Shown here: positions 1 through 9,697 of the stretch, piece after piece | Numbering within the stretch: position 1 is the stretch's first letter | How the letters are laid out: each line of letters begins with the position of its first letter | DNA from: Actinomycetota bacterium | Lineage (GTDB): Bacteria > Actinomycetota > Acidimicrobiia > Acidimicrobiales > Ilumatobacteraceae | NCBI GenBank assembly: GCA_017856115.1 | Contig: JAFMFM010000002.1 | Span: 27,187-91,186 of the forward strand | Direction of reading: 5' to 3' | DNA length: 64,000 nucleotides | Position numbers and translations under genes: made by a program | Notes under the pieces: generated by a model | Told to the model about the DNA's origin: nothing | Databases searched by the model: none | What the model saw: only the letters and a program-made list of their open reading frames with translations

Positions 1-1
1 C

Positions 2-604
2 GTGAACGGCAAGAGCGCCGTGCAGGCCCGGCTCGATCAGGACTACGGAATGGCATTCCAACAGGCCGGTCTCTTCGACTGGCGCACCGTTCGCAAGAAC
101 ATCGAACTGCCGCTGGAGCTGAAAGGTTGGGAAAAGCCGGATCGCCGCGCACGCGCAGACGAAATGCTGCAACTGGTACAGCTGCCCGAATTCGGTGATC
201 ACTATCCCTGGCAGTTGTCGGGTGGAATGCAGCAACGTATCGCCATCGCTCGGGCACTCGCGGCACATCCACCACTGCTGTTGATGGACGAACCGTTCGG
301 TGCACTCGACGAGATGACTCGTGAGTACATGCAGGGCGAGTTGCTGCGAATTTGTGCGGCCACCGGCACCACGGTGGTGTTCGTGACGCACTCGATACCC
401 GAGGCGGTGTACTTATCGAATCGCGTCGTGGTGATGTCGCCACGCCCCGGACGAATCACCAAGGTGGTCGACGTTGCACTCGGCGCCGATCGCACGGAGG
501 ACACCCGCAATCGGACACCGTTCTTCGAAGCCATCACCGCGGTACGCGAGGGACTGCGCGGCATGCATGCCGCACACGTGGGAATGGGTAACGACGACCG
601 ATGA
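2..604 (+). CDS. ABC importer ATP-binding protein, 5' end cut by window edge (TauB/SsuB/ThiZ type)
   Basis: ATPase subunit of an NMT1/THI5-class (nitrate/sulfonate/thiamine-precursor type) importer, working on the inner face of the membrane. The 200 visible residues show the Q-loop FQQAG (about residue 19), ABC signature LSGGMQQR (72-79), Walker B LLLMDEPFGALD (92-103) and H-loop THS (130-132). The Walker A region lies upstream of the window, so the real start is not visible and the GTG at base 2 is only the first start-like codon left. Its stop overlaps the permease ATG (ATGA), implying translational coupling. The substrate cannot be told from this subunit. Confidence 0.9.
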   Translation: MNGKSAVQARLDQDYGMAFQQAGLFDWRTVRKNIELPLELKGWEKPDRRARADEMLQLVQLPEFGDHYPWQLSGGMQQRIAIARALAAHPPLLLMDEPFGALDEMTREYMQGELLRICAATGTTVVFVTHSIPEAVYLSNRVVVMSPRPGRITKVVDVALGADRTEDTRNRTPFFEAITAVREGLRGMHAAHVGMGNDDR

Positions 605-1380
605 ACAAGTTCGGTGGATCACTTGGAACCTGGCTGGGCAAGGTGCTGCCAGCGGTGGTCTTCGGTGCGCTCTTCCTCGGCTTCTGGGAATGGGCGGTGA
701 AATTCTTCGAACTCAAGCCGTACTTCCTCACCGCGCCGTCGGCGATCTGGGAGCAGTTCGTGAAGAACTTCCCCTTGATACGCGGTGCGGCGACGGTGTC
801 CGGAACCAATGCGCTGGTCGGCCTCGTTGCCGGAACCGTTTTGGGAGTGGCGATGAGTTTCGTGCTCAGCAGATTCAAGTTTCTCAATCAGATCATCACG
901 CCATTGGCGGTCGCGCTCAATGCGGTGCCCATCTTCGTGCTCGTTGCGGTGCTGAACAACATGTATTCGATCACCAGCGAGGTTCCGCGCCGAATCATGG
1001 TGGCGCTCGTGGTGTACTTCATCGTGTTGGTGAACGTGGCCCGTGGTCTCACCCAGGTGTCGTCCACCCACGTGGAATTGATGCGTTCGTACGCAGCGAG
1101 CGACGTCGCCATCCTGCGAAAAGTTCGGATCCCCAACGCCATTCCGTTCCTCTTCGTATCGCTGAAGATTGCGGCCCCGGCGGCCGTCATCACCGCGTTC
1201 GTGAGCGAGTATTTCGGGGGTTCTCAGAACGGGCTGGGTAGCCGAATCTCCAGCAACATCGCGAATTCCAAGAATGCCGCTGGCTGGGCCTACGTTCTGG
1301 GGGCCTGCCTGCTTGGGCTACTGTTCTACTCATTCTCCGTAGTAATGGAGGGCCTCAACCGAAAGGGACGGGCAAGGTAA
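601..1380 (+). CDS. ABC importer permease (BPD_transp_1, NMT1/THI5-type system)
   Basis: Inner-membrane channel subunit of the importer formed with the flanking ATPase and binding protein. The 259-residue protein has about six hydrophobic segments. The cytoplasmic EAA-type coupling loop (around residues 160-183, MRSYAASD followed by IPNAIP) contacts the ATPase. Length and layout match TauC/SsuC/ThiX permeases. It overlaps the ATPase by four bases and is followed, after a 48-base gap with a hairpin, by the binding protein gene. Family assignment is secure. Substrate is unknown. Confidence 0.9.
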   Translation: MNKFGGSLGTWLGKVLPAVVFGALFLGFWEWAVKFFELKPYFLTAPSAIWEQFVKNFPLIRGAATVSGTNALVGLVAGTVLGVAMSFVLSRFKFLNQIITPLAVALNAVPIFVLVAVLNNMYSITSEVPRRIMVALVVYFIVLVNVARGLTQVSSTHVELMRSYAASDVAILRKVRIPNAIPFLFVSLKIAAPAAVITAFVSEYFGGSQNGLGSRISSNIANSKNAAGWAYVLGACLLGLLFYSFSVVMEGLNRKGRAR

Positions 1381-1393
1381 AACAACACAACAT

Positions 1394-1411
1394 CTGAATG
1401 TGCGCATTCAG
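1394..1411 (+). promoter_or_regulatory. Perfect 7-bp inverted repeat between permease and binding-protein genes
   Basis: CTGAATG, a TGCG loop, then CATTCAG form a perfect hairpin that ends 18 bases before the ATG of the binding protein. GGGGAG, a good ribosome binding site, follows at once. In an operon this could be an mRNA processing or stabilising hairpin that lets the binding protein be made in excess. It could equally be an operator for an internal promoter. The sequence does not decide between these. Confidence 0.5.
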
Positions 1412-1428
1412 AAGGGGAGAGAAAACAC

Positions 1429-2619
1429 ATGAAGAAGCGTTCAGTACGGGTTGCCTTTGCCGGCATCGCCGCACTGTCACTCCTCGTTGCCGCCTGTGGC
1501 GGTAGCGATGATGAGGCAGCGGATGATGTCGCGGAGGAGACCGTGGAGGAATCGACCGACGAGGCAGCAGCAGACACCTGCACCACGCCGACACCGGTCA
1601 AGCTGCAACTGCAGTGGTTCATCCAAGCCCAGTTCGCCGGCTTCTTTGCCGCGCAAGACCAGGGCTTCTATGCAGACCAGTGCCTCGATGTAACCATCGT
1701 CGAAGGTGGTGTCGACATCGTTCCACAAACCGAGTTGGCCAACGGCAACGTCGACTTCGCAATCTCGTGGGTCTCCAAGGCCCTCGCCAGTCGCGAAGCC
1801 GGTGCCGACATCGTGAACATCGCGCAGGTGTTCCAGCGTTCCGGAACCCTGCAGGTGTCGTTCAAGGACAAGAACATCACTTCGCCGGAGGATTTCGCCG
1901 GCAAGAAGATCGGAAACTGGGGCTTCGGCAACGAGTTCGAGATCTTCGCAGCACTCACGAAGGCTGGATTGGATCCTGCCGCGGACGTCACGCTCGTGCA
2001 GCAGCAGTTCGACATGGTCGGTCTGCTCTCCGGTGACATCGACGCCGCCGAAGCGATGACCTACAACGAGTACGCACAGGTACTCGAAGCGGTCAACCCG
2101 GCGACCGGTGCGCTGTACACGGCCGACGACTTCAACGTCGTTTCCTACGAGGAGGCTGGCGTGGGTATGTTGCAGGACGCCATCTGGGCGTCGGGTGAGC
2201 GTCTCGCCAGCGATGCTGCGTACGCAGACACCGCGGCGAAGTTCGTCGCTGCATCCCTCCAGGGTTGGGCGTACTGCCGCGACAACGTCGAGGCATGCCG
2301 CGACATCGTGTTGGCAAAGGGTTCCAAGCTCGGCGCCAGCCACCAGTTGTGGCAGATGAACGAGGTCAACAAGTTGATCTGGCCCGCCTCCAGCGGCGTT
2401 GGCTACATCGATGAGGCTGCCTGGAACCGCACGGCAACGCTGTCGCAGGAAACCAAGAACCTCGAAGGTGGCACGGTGCTCACCGCAGCACCCGACGCAG
2501 GGGCGTACACCAACGACATCGTGACGAAGGCACTCGACATCCTCGCGGGTCTCGGTGTGGACACGTCCGGTTCGTCGTACGCGCCGATCGACGTCACCCT
2601 CAACGAAGGTGGCAACTAA
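1429..2619 (+). CDS. ABC substrate-binding lipoprotein, NMT1/THI5-like
   Basis: Extracytoplasmic receptor of the importer. Residues 1-23 form a lipoprotein signal peptide with lipobox LVAAC (Cys23), followed by an acidic Asp/Glu/Thr-rich linker to about residue 50. The mature domain opens with the family hallmark of a QAQFAGFFAA-type segment and GFY, typical of NMT1/THI5 binding proteins for hydroxymethylpyrimidine, riboflavin or pyrimidine-like ligands. GGGGAG lies upstream of the ATG. The Tpa-like aminotransferase 0.8 kb downstream suggests an amine or pyrimidine-derived substrate, but that is inference only. Confidence 0.88.
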   Translation: MKKRSVRVAFAGIAALSLLVAACGGSDDEAADDVAEETVEESTDEAAADTCTTPTPVKLQLQWFIQAQFAGFFAAQDQGFYADQCLDVTIVEGGVDIVPQTELANGNVDFAISWVSKALASREAGADIVNIAQVFQRSGTLQVSFKDKNITSPEDFAGKKIGNWGFGNEFEIFAALTKAGLDPAADVTLVQQQFDMVGLLSGDIDAAEAMTYNEYAQVLEAVNPATGALYTADDFNVVSYEEAGVGMLQDAIWASGERLASDAAYADTAAKFVAASLQGWAYCRDNVEACRDIVLAKGSKLGASHQLWQMNEVNKLIWPASSGVGYIDEAAWNRTATLSQETKNLEGGTVLTAAPDAGAYTNDIVTKALDILAGLGVDTSGSSYAPIDVTLNEGGN

Positions 2620-2665
2620 GTAGGTTGACCGGACGCAGCGGAACGCGCTGCAAACGTCGCACTCG

Positions 2666-2707
2666 AGGGTGCGGGTCGCAACTGCGGCCCGCACCCTTGG
2701 TGTTTGT
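2666..2707 (+). terminator. Probable rho-independent terminator after the ABC operon
   Basis: AGGGTGCGGG pairs with CCCGCACCCT around a 12-base loop, then comes the T-rich stretch TTGGTGTTTG. It lies 47 bases after the binding-protein stop and before the methyltransferase start, as expected for the end of the importer operon. The T tract is weak. Confidence 0.6.
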
Positions 2708-2780
2708 GGGCCAGTGAACCCTCGCGGGTCCTATGATTCCAAGCAGGTACGTCATGTGCATCATCCGAGATAACACGACT

Positions 2781-3395
2781 GTGAGTACTGCCCGAGAGCA
2801 TTGGGATACTGCGTACGACACGAAGTCGGTTGTCGAGCGCTCATGGTCGAGTGACGCCGAGACATCGGTTCGACTCATCACGCGGTACGCGCCGACGGCA
2901 CAGGCATCGGTGGTTGATGTCGGAGGAGGGGCTTCGCCGCTCGCTGGGCGATTGGTTGCCGAGGGCTACCTCGACGTGACCGTCGTCGACATCTCTCAAC
3001 GTGCCATCGAGGAGGCTCGCACCTCGTTACCGATGTCGATGTCGGTCACCTGGGTGTGTGCCGACGTTCGAACGTGGGAACCCGGGAGAACGTTCGACGT
3101 CTGGCACGATCGCGCCGTATTGCACTTCTTGTCCGACTCTGCGGAGCGCGCGGCATATGCACGACTTGCCCGCCGAACGGTGAACGGTGGCGGGCTTTTC
3201 ATCGTGTCGTCCTTTGCCGAGGACGGACCCGAAACGTGCTCCGGCCTACCCGTTGCTCGCGCGACGCACGAGCAACTCAGTGCACTGTTCGATGAAGGCT
3301 TCCACGATGTCGAGCGGTTTCGCGAGACTCACATAACCCCGTGGGGCAGTGAACAGCCATTCAACTGGCTGGTGTTACGGCGCTACCCGACGTAG
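2781..3395 (+). CDS. Class I SAM-dependent methyltransferase
   Basis: Small cytoplasmic methyltransferase of unknown substrate. Motif I VVDVGGGASPLAGRL (about residues 33-47) is the SAM-binding glycine loop. An acidic motif II follows (VTVVDIS), and motif IV reads WHDRAVLHFL. I chose GTG at 2781 because the family usually starts a few residues before a HWD..Y motif (here EHWDTAYD). An in-frame ATG at 2733 would add 16 unlikely residues. It stands alone between a terminator and the convergent aminotransferase. It resembles the UbiE/YrrT-like group, but the sequence gives no specific acceptor. Confidence 0.8.
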   Translation: MSTAREHWDTAYDTKSVVERSWSSDAETSVRLITRYAPTAQASVVDVGGGASPLAGRLVAEGYLDVTVVDISQRAIEEARTSLPMSMSVTWVCADVRTWEPGRTFDVWHDRAVLHFLSDSAERAAYARLARRTVNGGGLFIVSSFAEDGPETCSGLPVARATHEQLSALFDEGFHDVERFRETHITPWGSEQPFNWLVLRRYPT

Positions 3396-4726
3396 TACTT
3401 GTCGGCGATGTTCAGGGCTTCGTCGATGATTGCCAGCCCCGTTCGCAGATCCGCTTCGCTCGTGGTGCACGGTGGCACCACGTGGATGCGGTTGAAGTGC
3501 GTGAACGGCCACATGCCCTGTTGCTTGCAGAATGCGACGATTTCGGCCATGGGTTTGGCGTCCGCACCCGAGGCGTTGAACGGCACGTATGGCGCACGGC
3601 TGTCGCGATTGGTGACGAGTTCGATCGCCCAGAACATTCCCAGCCCACGCACGTCGCCCACCGATGGGTGCTTGTCCTTCAAGCGGTCGAGCTCCGGTGC
3701 AACCACGTTCTCGGCCATTTTGCGGACGTGTTCCAGCACCTTTTCTTCCTTGAAGATGTTGATCGATGCAACGGCGGCGGCACAGGCCAGTGGGTGACCC
3801 ATGTAGGTGAGACCACCCGGATAGACACGTTCCTTGAACGAGTCGGCGATCTTCTGGCTGATGACCACGCCTCCGAGCGGCACGTAGCCGGAGTTCACGC
3901 CCTTGGCAAAACAGATGAGATCGGGAGTGACGTGCCACTTGTTGACGGCGAACCACTCTCCACACCGACCAAAACCAGCCATCACTTCATCGCACATCAT
4001 GACGATGCCGTACTTGGTGCACAGATCGCGAACGCCCTGTAGGTACCCCTCGGGCGGAACCAGGATGCCGTTGGTGCCGACGACGGTCTCCAGACCGATC
4101 ATCGCAACGGTGTGTGGACCCTCGACCATGAGCACGTCCTCGAGGTGTTGAAGAGCGCGCTCACATTCTTCCTTTTCGTTCGAGGAGTGGAATGCGGAAC
4201 GATACGGATACGGACCCCAGAATTTGACGGCACCCGAGGCACCCGTTTCGTTGGGCCAACGGCGTGGATCACCGGTGAGTGCGATCGCACCGGAAGTGGA
4301 GCCGTGGTACGAACGGTACATGGTGAGGATCTTGTGGCGACCAGTGTGCAACTTGGCGAGGCGAACCGCATTCTCGGCCGCCTCGGCACCGCCGTTGGTG
4401 AAGAACACCATGTTCAAGTCACCGGGAGCAACCTCGGCAATAAGTCGTGCCGCTTCCGAGCGCATTTCGTTGGCGTGGAACGGCGCGATGGTGCACATCT
4501 TTGCCGCGTACTCCTGGATTGCCTTCACCAGTTTGGGGTGCTGGTGACCGATGTTGACGTTGACGAGTTGGCTGGAGAAGTCGAGATACTTCTTTCCGTT
4601 GGAGTCCCAAATGTACGAGCCCTCCGCTTTGACGATGTCGACGGGATCGATCAGGCCTTGTGCCGACCAGGAGTGAAACACGTGCTTGCGGTCGTCTAAA
4701 TAGGCCCTTGTCTTTTCACTGCTCAT
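3383..4726 (-). CDS. Class III (omega) aminotransferase
   Basis: PLP-dependent aminotransferase of 447 residues, the usual family length. The Schiff-base lysine lies in FAKGVNSGYVPLGG, the phosphate-binding region is FTNGGAEAAENAVRLAK, and the acidic pyridine-contact motif is MMCDEVMAGFGR. The N-terminal WSAQGLIDPVDI and C-terminal features resemble taurine-pyruvate and beta-alanine-pyruvate aminotransferases, but substrate calls within this class are unreliable. It converges on the methyltransferase with a 13-base overlap of the 3' ends. The upstream gene in the same direction is glutamate dehydrogenase, with a short gap, so amino-group traffic between the two is plausible. Confidence 0.9.
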   Translation of the reverse strand: MSSEKTRAYLDDRKHVFHSWSAQGLIDPVDIVKAEGSYIWDSNGKKYLDFSSQLVNVNIGHQHPKLVKAIQEYAAKMCTIAPFHANEMRSEAARLIAEVAPGDLNMVFFTNGGAEAAENAVRLAKLHTGRHKILTMYRSYHGSTSGAIALTGDPRRWPNETGASGAVKFWGPYPYRSAFHSSNEKEECERALQHLEDVLMVEGPHTVAMIGLETVVGTNGILVPPEGYLQGVRDLCTKYGIVMMCDEVMAGFGRCGEWFAVNKWHVTPDLICFAKGVNSGYVPLGGVVISQKIADSFKERVYPGGLTYMGHPLACAAAVASINIFKEEKVLEHVRKMAENVVAPELDRLKDKHPSVGDVRGLGMFWAIELVTNRDSRAPYVPFNASGADAKPMAEIVAFCKQQGMWPFTHFNRIHVVPPCTTSEADLRTGLAIIDEALNIADKYYVG

Positions 4727-4755
4727 ACGGAAAGCCTACTTATCGCCACATTGCT

Positions 4756-6036
4756 CTACGGGTGGAGTCCACGCAATTGATGTGCATCGGCGAGTGCCTT
4801 CACGCCCAACACGGAGGCCGCCCGCCGGTAGGAGAGCGAGTGTTCCTCGGAGAACGCATGCAAACGTTTGAACGCCGACCGCATCGTGGAAACCACGGAG
4901 GCATTCACCTCGTCTTCGTCCCACTGCAGGTGGGCGTAGTTCTGACACTGCTCGAGGTAGGAACACGTAACACCCCCTGCGTTGGCAAAGATGTCGGGCA
5001 CCACGATGACTCCGCGATCATTGAGCACGTCGTCGGCTGCGGGCGTGAGCGGACCATTCGCACCCTCGATCACGTACTTTGCCGTGAGAAGAGCCGCTTC
5101 GCGGGCGTCGATTGCATCCCCGAGTGCACAGGGCAGTGCGATGTCGGAGGGCAGCGCGAAGACCTCGGCAGAATGCTCGACCCCTCGTGCGATGACCTCA
5201 CCGACTCCGGCATCCACCACGCTCTCGATGCCCTGCTGCTTGGCGATGACGAGCGCGTCGATGTCGAGGCCCTTCTCGCTGGCGATCACACCACCGACAT
5301 CGGAGACTCCGACGATTCGCGCACCCCAGCCGGCGGCGAGTCGCGCAGCCCACATGCCGACGTTGCCGAACCCCTGGATGACGATTCGCTTCCCCTCGAG
5401 CGACGTACCTCGTGTCTGGCATGCCAGGGATGCCGCTTCCACCACGCCACGCCCGGTTGCCGAATCGCGACCCAAGGAACCGCCGAGTGCAAGTGGCTTG
5501 CCGGTCACCACTCCCGGAACCGCATGACCAACGCCGATGGAGTACTGGTCCATTACCCACGCCATGACCTGGGCATTGGTGCCGACGTCGGGGGCGGGCA
5601 CGTCCTTGTCCGGACCCAGAAAGGCGAAGATCTCCGACACGTATCGGCGGGTCACGCGTTCCAATTCGCGCGGGCTCAGCAACTTTGGATCGACCGCGAT
5701 GCCACCCTTTGCTCCGCCGAGTGGAAGATTCATCAGCGCAGTCTTGAGCGACATCGCAGCAGCGAGCGACACGGTTTCCTCACGATTCACCGAGGGGTGG
5801 TATCGAATCCCGCCCTTGCCCGGACCACGCGTGATGTTGTGTTGAACCCGCCAACCGGTGAAACGAACGCGGGTGCCATCGTCGCGGCGGATCGGAATCG
5901 ACACTTCCAGTACTCGACGAGGGGCGATGAGATTTTCGATCACACCGTCCTCCAGTTGCAGCCACGCTCCCGCCTCGCGCATGCGGTACTCCACCGAGGT
6001 GAGTGACTGGTCCGCCGTGGGTTCTGGTGATGTCAT
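4756..6036 (-). CDS. gdhA: Glu/Leu/Phe/Val dehydrogenase (glutamate dehydrogenase)
   Basis: Catalyses reversible oxidative deamination of glutamate to 2-oxoglutarate and ammonia. The catalytic-lysine segment LPLGGAKGGIAVDP and the N-terminal substrate domain are present, and the NAD(P)-binding Rossmann motif is VIQGFGNVGMWAA. I start it at the ATG at 6036 (MTSPEPTADQ, 426 residues, normal family length). Upstream in-frame ATGs would add 37 basic, non-family residues. It is divergent from the ammonium transporter, and a GlnR-like repeat array lies between them, which suggests nitrogen control of both directions. Coenzyme preference is not clear from the sequence. Confidence 0.92.
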   Translation of the reverse strand: MTSPEPTADQSLTSVEYRMREAGAWLQLEDGVIENLIAPRRVLEVSIPIRRDDGTRVRFTGWRVQHNITRGPGKGGIRYHPSVNREETVSLAAAMSLKTALMNLPLGGAKGGIAVDPKLLSPRELERVTRRYVSEIFAFLGPDKDVPAPDVGTNAQVMAWVMDQYSIGVGHAVPGVVTGKPLALGGSLGRDSATGRGVVEAASLACQTRGTSLEGKRIVIQGFGNVGMWAARLAAGWGARIVGVSDVGGVIASEKGLDIDALVIAKQQGIESVVDAGVGEVIARGVEHSAEVFALPSDIALPCALGDAIDAREAALLTAKYVIEGANGPLTPAADDVLNDRGVIVVPDIFANAGGVTCSYLEQCQNYAHLQWDEDEVNASVVSTMRSAFKRLHAFSEEHSLSYRRAASVLGVKALADAHQLRGLHP

Positions 6037-6086
6037 TGCGATGAGCGGCTCCGTTGCCGCTTGACGAAATGTTAGACGATGCAAAG

Positions 6087-6124
6087 AAAACATTCCGGAA
6101 ACACTTCCCACACAGCGGTGAAAC
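6087..6124 (+). promoter_or_regulatory. GlnR-like operator between gdh and amt
   Basis: Four 5-mers are spaced by exactly six bases: AAAAC (6087-6091), GAAAC (6098-6102), CACAC (6109-6113) and GAAAC (6120-6124). The known actinobacterial GlnR box is GTnAC-n6-GAAAC repeated every 22 bases. Both GAAAC halves match exactly with the right phase, while the GTnAC halves keep only the last AC. The position between glutamate dehydrogenase and the ammonium transporter/PII genes, which are classic GlnR targets, supports the reading. Confidence 0.5.
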
Positions 6125-6219
6125 CTTCGTGATTTAACGTTCATCACGCAGGGCCAACGACGTCTCCGCAGTCCATAGTCACCTCGCTCAAAATGCAGCG
6201 ATATTCAAAGGAGATCACG

Positions 6220-7605
6220 TTGAAACCATTCACTCGCAAGGGCGGTGTGGCGACACTCGTCGGAACACTCGGAGCGGTAGCACTACCAGCGATGGTGCGC
6301 GCCGCGGAAGACGCACCCCCATCGCTGGACGAGCTCCAGACGCTGGTGCCGGGCCTTCAGGTAACGCTCGACAACATGTTCGTGTTGGTGGCCACCGTCC
6401 TCGTGGTGTTCATGCACGCAGGATTCGTTTTGGTCGAGGCCGGGCTTACCCGCGCCAAGAATGCGGGCAACATCGTGATGAAGAACCTCATCAACTTTTC
6501 GATCGGTGCCGTGGCGTTCTTTGCGGTGGGCTTCGCCATCGCCTTCGGGGGCGACTTCGATGGCATCGGTGCGTACATCGGTGGTGGTGGTTGGTTCGTT
6601 GGTGACGGTGCATTCGCCTACGGCAACTTGACACCGTTCACGTTTTTCATCTTCCAGGCGGCGTTTGCTGCAACCGCGGCAACGATCGTGTCCGGGGCGA
6701 TGGCCGAGCGGACCAAGTTCGGTGGCTACGTCGCGTACGCGCTCATCATGACCGCCGTGATCTACCCGATCGTGGTGCGCTGGCAGTGGGGTGGAGGCTG
6801 GTTGTATCAACTCTCGACGCCGTTCCACGACTTTGCCGGTTCGACCATCGTGCACCTGTGCGGCGGTGTCGCGGCGTTCGCCGCGGCACGAGCGCTCGGG
6901 CCGCGACTCGGACGTTACGGCGCCGACGGTAAGCCGCGCGCCATACCCGGACACTCGATTCCTTTCGCAATCGTCGGCTGCTTCATCCTCCTGGTGGGAT
7001 GGTTCGGATTCAACGCCGGCTCGCAACTTGGAGCCGACCCCGTCATCGGGCGTATCGCCACCACCACGTTGGTTGCCGCTGGAGCAGGCGCGGTGATGGC
7101 AGCGATGGTGACTCGATTGCAGTCGGGCAAGACCGACGTCGCAATGACGGGTAACGGACTTCTCGCAGGTTTGGTGGGCATCACCGCCGGCTGTTACGCA
7201 GTCTCGACGATCGGAGCGTTGATCATCGGTTTGGTGAGCGGCGTCATCGTGGTGTTCGCCGTGAACTTCTTCGACAAGATCAAGGTGGACGATCCGGTTG
7301 GCGCAATCTCGGTGCACGGCGTGTGCGGAGCATTCGGCACCATCGCGGTTGGTTTGTTCTCCAATGAGGAGAGCGAGGGTTTCGTCGCCAAGGGACTCTT
7401 CTACGGCGGTGGCACCGATCAGCTGGTGAGCCAGATCATCGGAGTGGTATCGGTAGCCGCGTTCGTGTTCGTGGTGTCCACGGTCATGTTCGCAGTCATC
7501 AAGGCCACCGTCGGGCTGCGCGTGTCCGAACAAGAAGAGCGCGAGGGCCTCGACGTGCACGAGCATGGATCACCCGGATACGGCTCCGATCGCGCGATGG
7601 CCTAG
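6220..7605 (+). CDS. amt: Ammonium transporter Amt
   Basis: Ammonium/ammonia channel of the inner membrane, 461 residues with about 11 membrane helices. I place the start at TTG 6220 because a strong ribosome site AAAGGAG (6207-6213) sits six bases upstream. An ATG at 6193 in frame has none. A signal-like segment (about residues 14-36, ending VRAA) precedes the first helix, as in E. coli AmtB. The pore region FQAAFAATAATIVSGAMAER and both pore histidine contexts (VHLCGGVAAF and SVHGVCGAFG) are intact. PII follows directly, as in amtB-glnK operons, where PII blocks the channel under nitrogen excess. Confidence 0.95.
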   Translation: MKPFTRKGGVATLVGTLGAVALPAMVRAAEDAPPSLDELQTLVPGLQVTLDNMFVLVATVLVVFMHAGFVLVEAGLTRAKNAGNIVMKNLINFSIGAVAFFAVGFAIAFGGDFDGIGAYIGGGGWFVGDGAFAYGNLTPFTFFIFQAAFAATAATIVSGAMAERTKFGGYVAYALIMTAVIYPIVVRWQWGGGWLYQLSTPFHDFAGSTIVHLCGGVAAFAAARALGPRLGRYGADGKPRAIPGHSIPFAIVGCFILLVGWFGFNAGSQLGADPVIGRIATTTLVAAGAGAVMAAMVTRLQSGKTDVAMTGNGLLAGLVGITAGCYAVSTIGALIIGLVSGVIVVFAVNFFDKIKVDDPVGAISVHGVCGAFGTIAVGLFSNEESEGFVAKGLFYGGGTDQLVSQIIGVVSVAAFVFVVSTVMFAVIKATVGLRVSEQEEREGLDVHEHGSPGYGSDRAMA

Positions 7606-7646
7606 GCCAACGTACAGACGATGAAAACAACGACTCAAACCACTAA

Positions 7647-8521
<875 letters not shown>

Positions 8522-8585
8522 TGGCACGATGAATCAACTCTTGACAATCGAGACGAGAAATGACGGGGCACTACCCCGTGACAAT

Positions 8586-8789
8586 TCAGCTGATGGCTTT
8601 GACGTTGTGCGCTTCGACACCCTTGCGGCCTTGACCGAGTTCGAACTCGACCTGTTGGCCCGCAACGAGAGTGCGGCGCCCGGTGCCTTCGATGTTGGAG
8701 AAGTGAACGAACACATCCTGCTCGCCCTCGCGAGAGATGAATCCGAAACCCTTCTCGTCATTGAAGAACTTGACGGTACCGGTTGGCAT
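8586..8789 (-). CDS. cspA: Cold-shock domain protein
   Basis: Single cold-shock domain of 67 residues that binds single-stranded RNA/DNA as an RNA chaperone. RNP1 is KGFGFIS and RNP2 is VFVHFS, and the start [10 protein letters not shown] is typical of actinobacterial CspA. The 119 bases upstream contain an A-rich leader (around 8790-8820 on the opposite strand) that could be the structured 5' UTR known for csp genes. It is monocistronic, and an open frame on the opposite strand is its mirror only. Confidence 0.95.
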   Translation of the reverse strand: MPTGTVKFFNDEKGFGFISREGEQDVFVHFSNIEGTGRRTLVAGQQVEFELGQGRKGVEAHNVKAIS

Positions 8790-8908
8790 GATTACTCATT
8801 TCTTTTTTGCTATTGGCACATCGAATGATGTGTCGTGGCTCCACACTACTGAGGCACCCGACGGTTTCCTAGCCCTTCGGTGCACTTTCTGGCGGGTGAT
8901 GATCGTTT

Positions 8909-9697
8909 CTAACGGGTGACCACCGCCTGCAGTTCACGCACCCTGAGCTGATGGGATGTCCCCAAGCGCAGGTCGGGCAAACGACCCGACCCTCCGAAGT
9001 TGGTCCGCCACGTTACCGACCACACCACATCGATACGGGCTCGAAACGCACCGCCGTCCCGCACGGAAGAGGGAACGGGATACTCGTACATGCAATCGGT
9101 GGTGATGAATGATGAGAGCAGTGGCGTCCACGGCACGCCCGGGCCGTCGCACTCGACGACGCTGTCCGAACCGTCACCCGGGTGGAATTCCAGTGCCTTC
9201 GGGGTGGCGGTGGTGGTCATCGTGAGAATGCCGCGGGGGGTGGGCACTTGCGCCGTGACCGACACGGGAATCCACAGCGCAGGGTGCACCCAGAACCAGG
9301 TGGGAGTCTTGACGACCCCTCGTAGTGGTGGTGGGGAGAACTGTTGATCCAGCAACGGCACTTGCTCTCGTACGACGTCTCGGGATGATTCGGCGATCGT
9401 CTCGGTGCTCACCTCGGGCACCCACACGAGTATCGAATCGTCCTCTCGCGTGCACTGATGCAGCACCCACTGGGTGCCGTTCCAGTCGCGGGTCGTGGCA
9501 CCGGTCCGTGCACCGAGCCCGTAGGTGGGCAAGGGCAAACTCCAGTCGCACGTGCTGAGCGAGTGTCGTGAGTCGTACGACACGCCGGCAAAGATGTGGT
9601 CGCCGTCGACACCTGCGTCGCTTGCGTGGGTGATCGGGACTCGAGACGTCGGTAGCAGGGTGAGAACCACCACTCCGAATGTGATCAAGCGTTTCAT
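8909..9697 (-). CDS. Exported hypothetical protein, 262 residues
   Basis: No known family recognised. The signal peptide is about residues 1-26 (MKRLITFGVVVLTLL then a THASDA cleavage region). The mature protein is rich in Trp, Thr and Pro, has a few cysteines (as in STCDW, HQCTRE, VECDG, TDCMY) suitable for disulfides, and reads as beta-rich. The start at 9697 overlaps the stop of the preceding lipoprotein gene by four bases (ATGA), so the two are one operon. Similar two-gene exported pairs are common orphan genes in Acidimicrobiia-like genomes (inference). Confidence 0.7.
   Translation of the reverse strand: MKRLITFGVVVLTLLPTSRVPITHASDAGVDGDHIFAGVSYDSRHSLSTCDWSLPLPTYGLGARTGATTRDWNGTQWVLHQCTREDDSILVWVPEVSTETIAESSRDVVREQVPLLDQQFSPPPLRGVVKTPTWFWVHPALWIPVSVTAQVPTPRGILTMTTTATPKALEFHPGDGSDSVVECDGPGVPWTPLLSSFITTDCMYEYPVPSSVRDGGAFRARIDVVWSVTWRTNFGGSGRLPDLRLGTSHQLRVRELQAVVTR

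Noticed and set aside
1477..2694. A 405-codon minus-strand frame across the NMT1-type receptor
   Set aside because: Antisense shadow of a well-defined lipoprotein gene.
4660..6006. A 448-codon plus-strand frame across glutamate dehydrogenase
   Set aside because: No recognisable domain; it mirrors the dehydrogenase and part of the aminotransferase.
6283..7566. A 427-codon minus-strand frame inside amt
   Set aside because: Shadow frame, extremely His/Asp/Arg-rich with no family features; Amt motifs are on the plus strand.
8529..8828. A 99-codon plus-strand frame over cspA
   Set aside because: Exact mirror of the cold-shock gene; no ribosome site and no family features.
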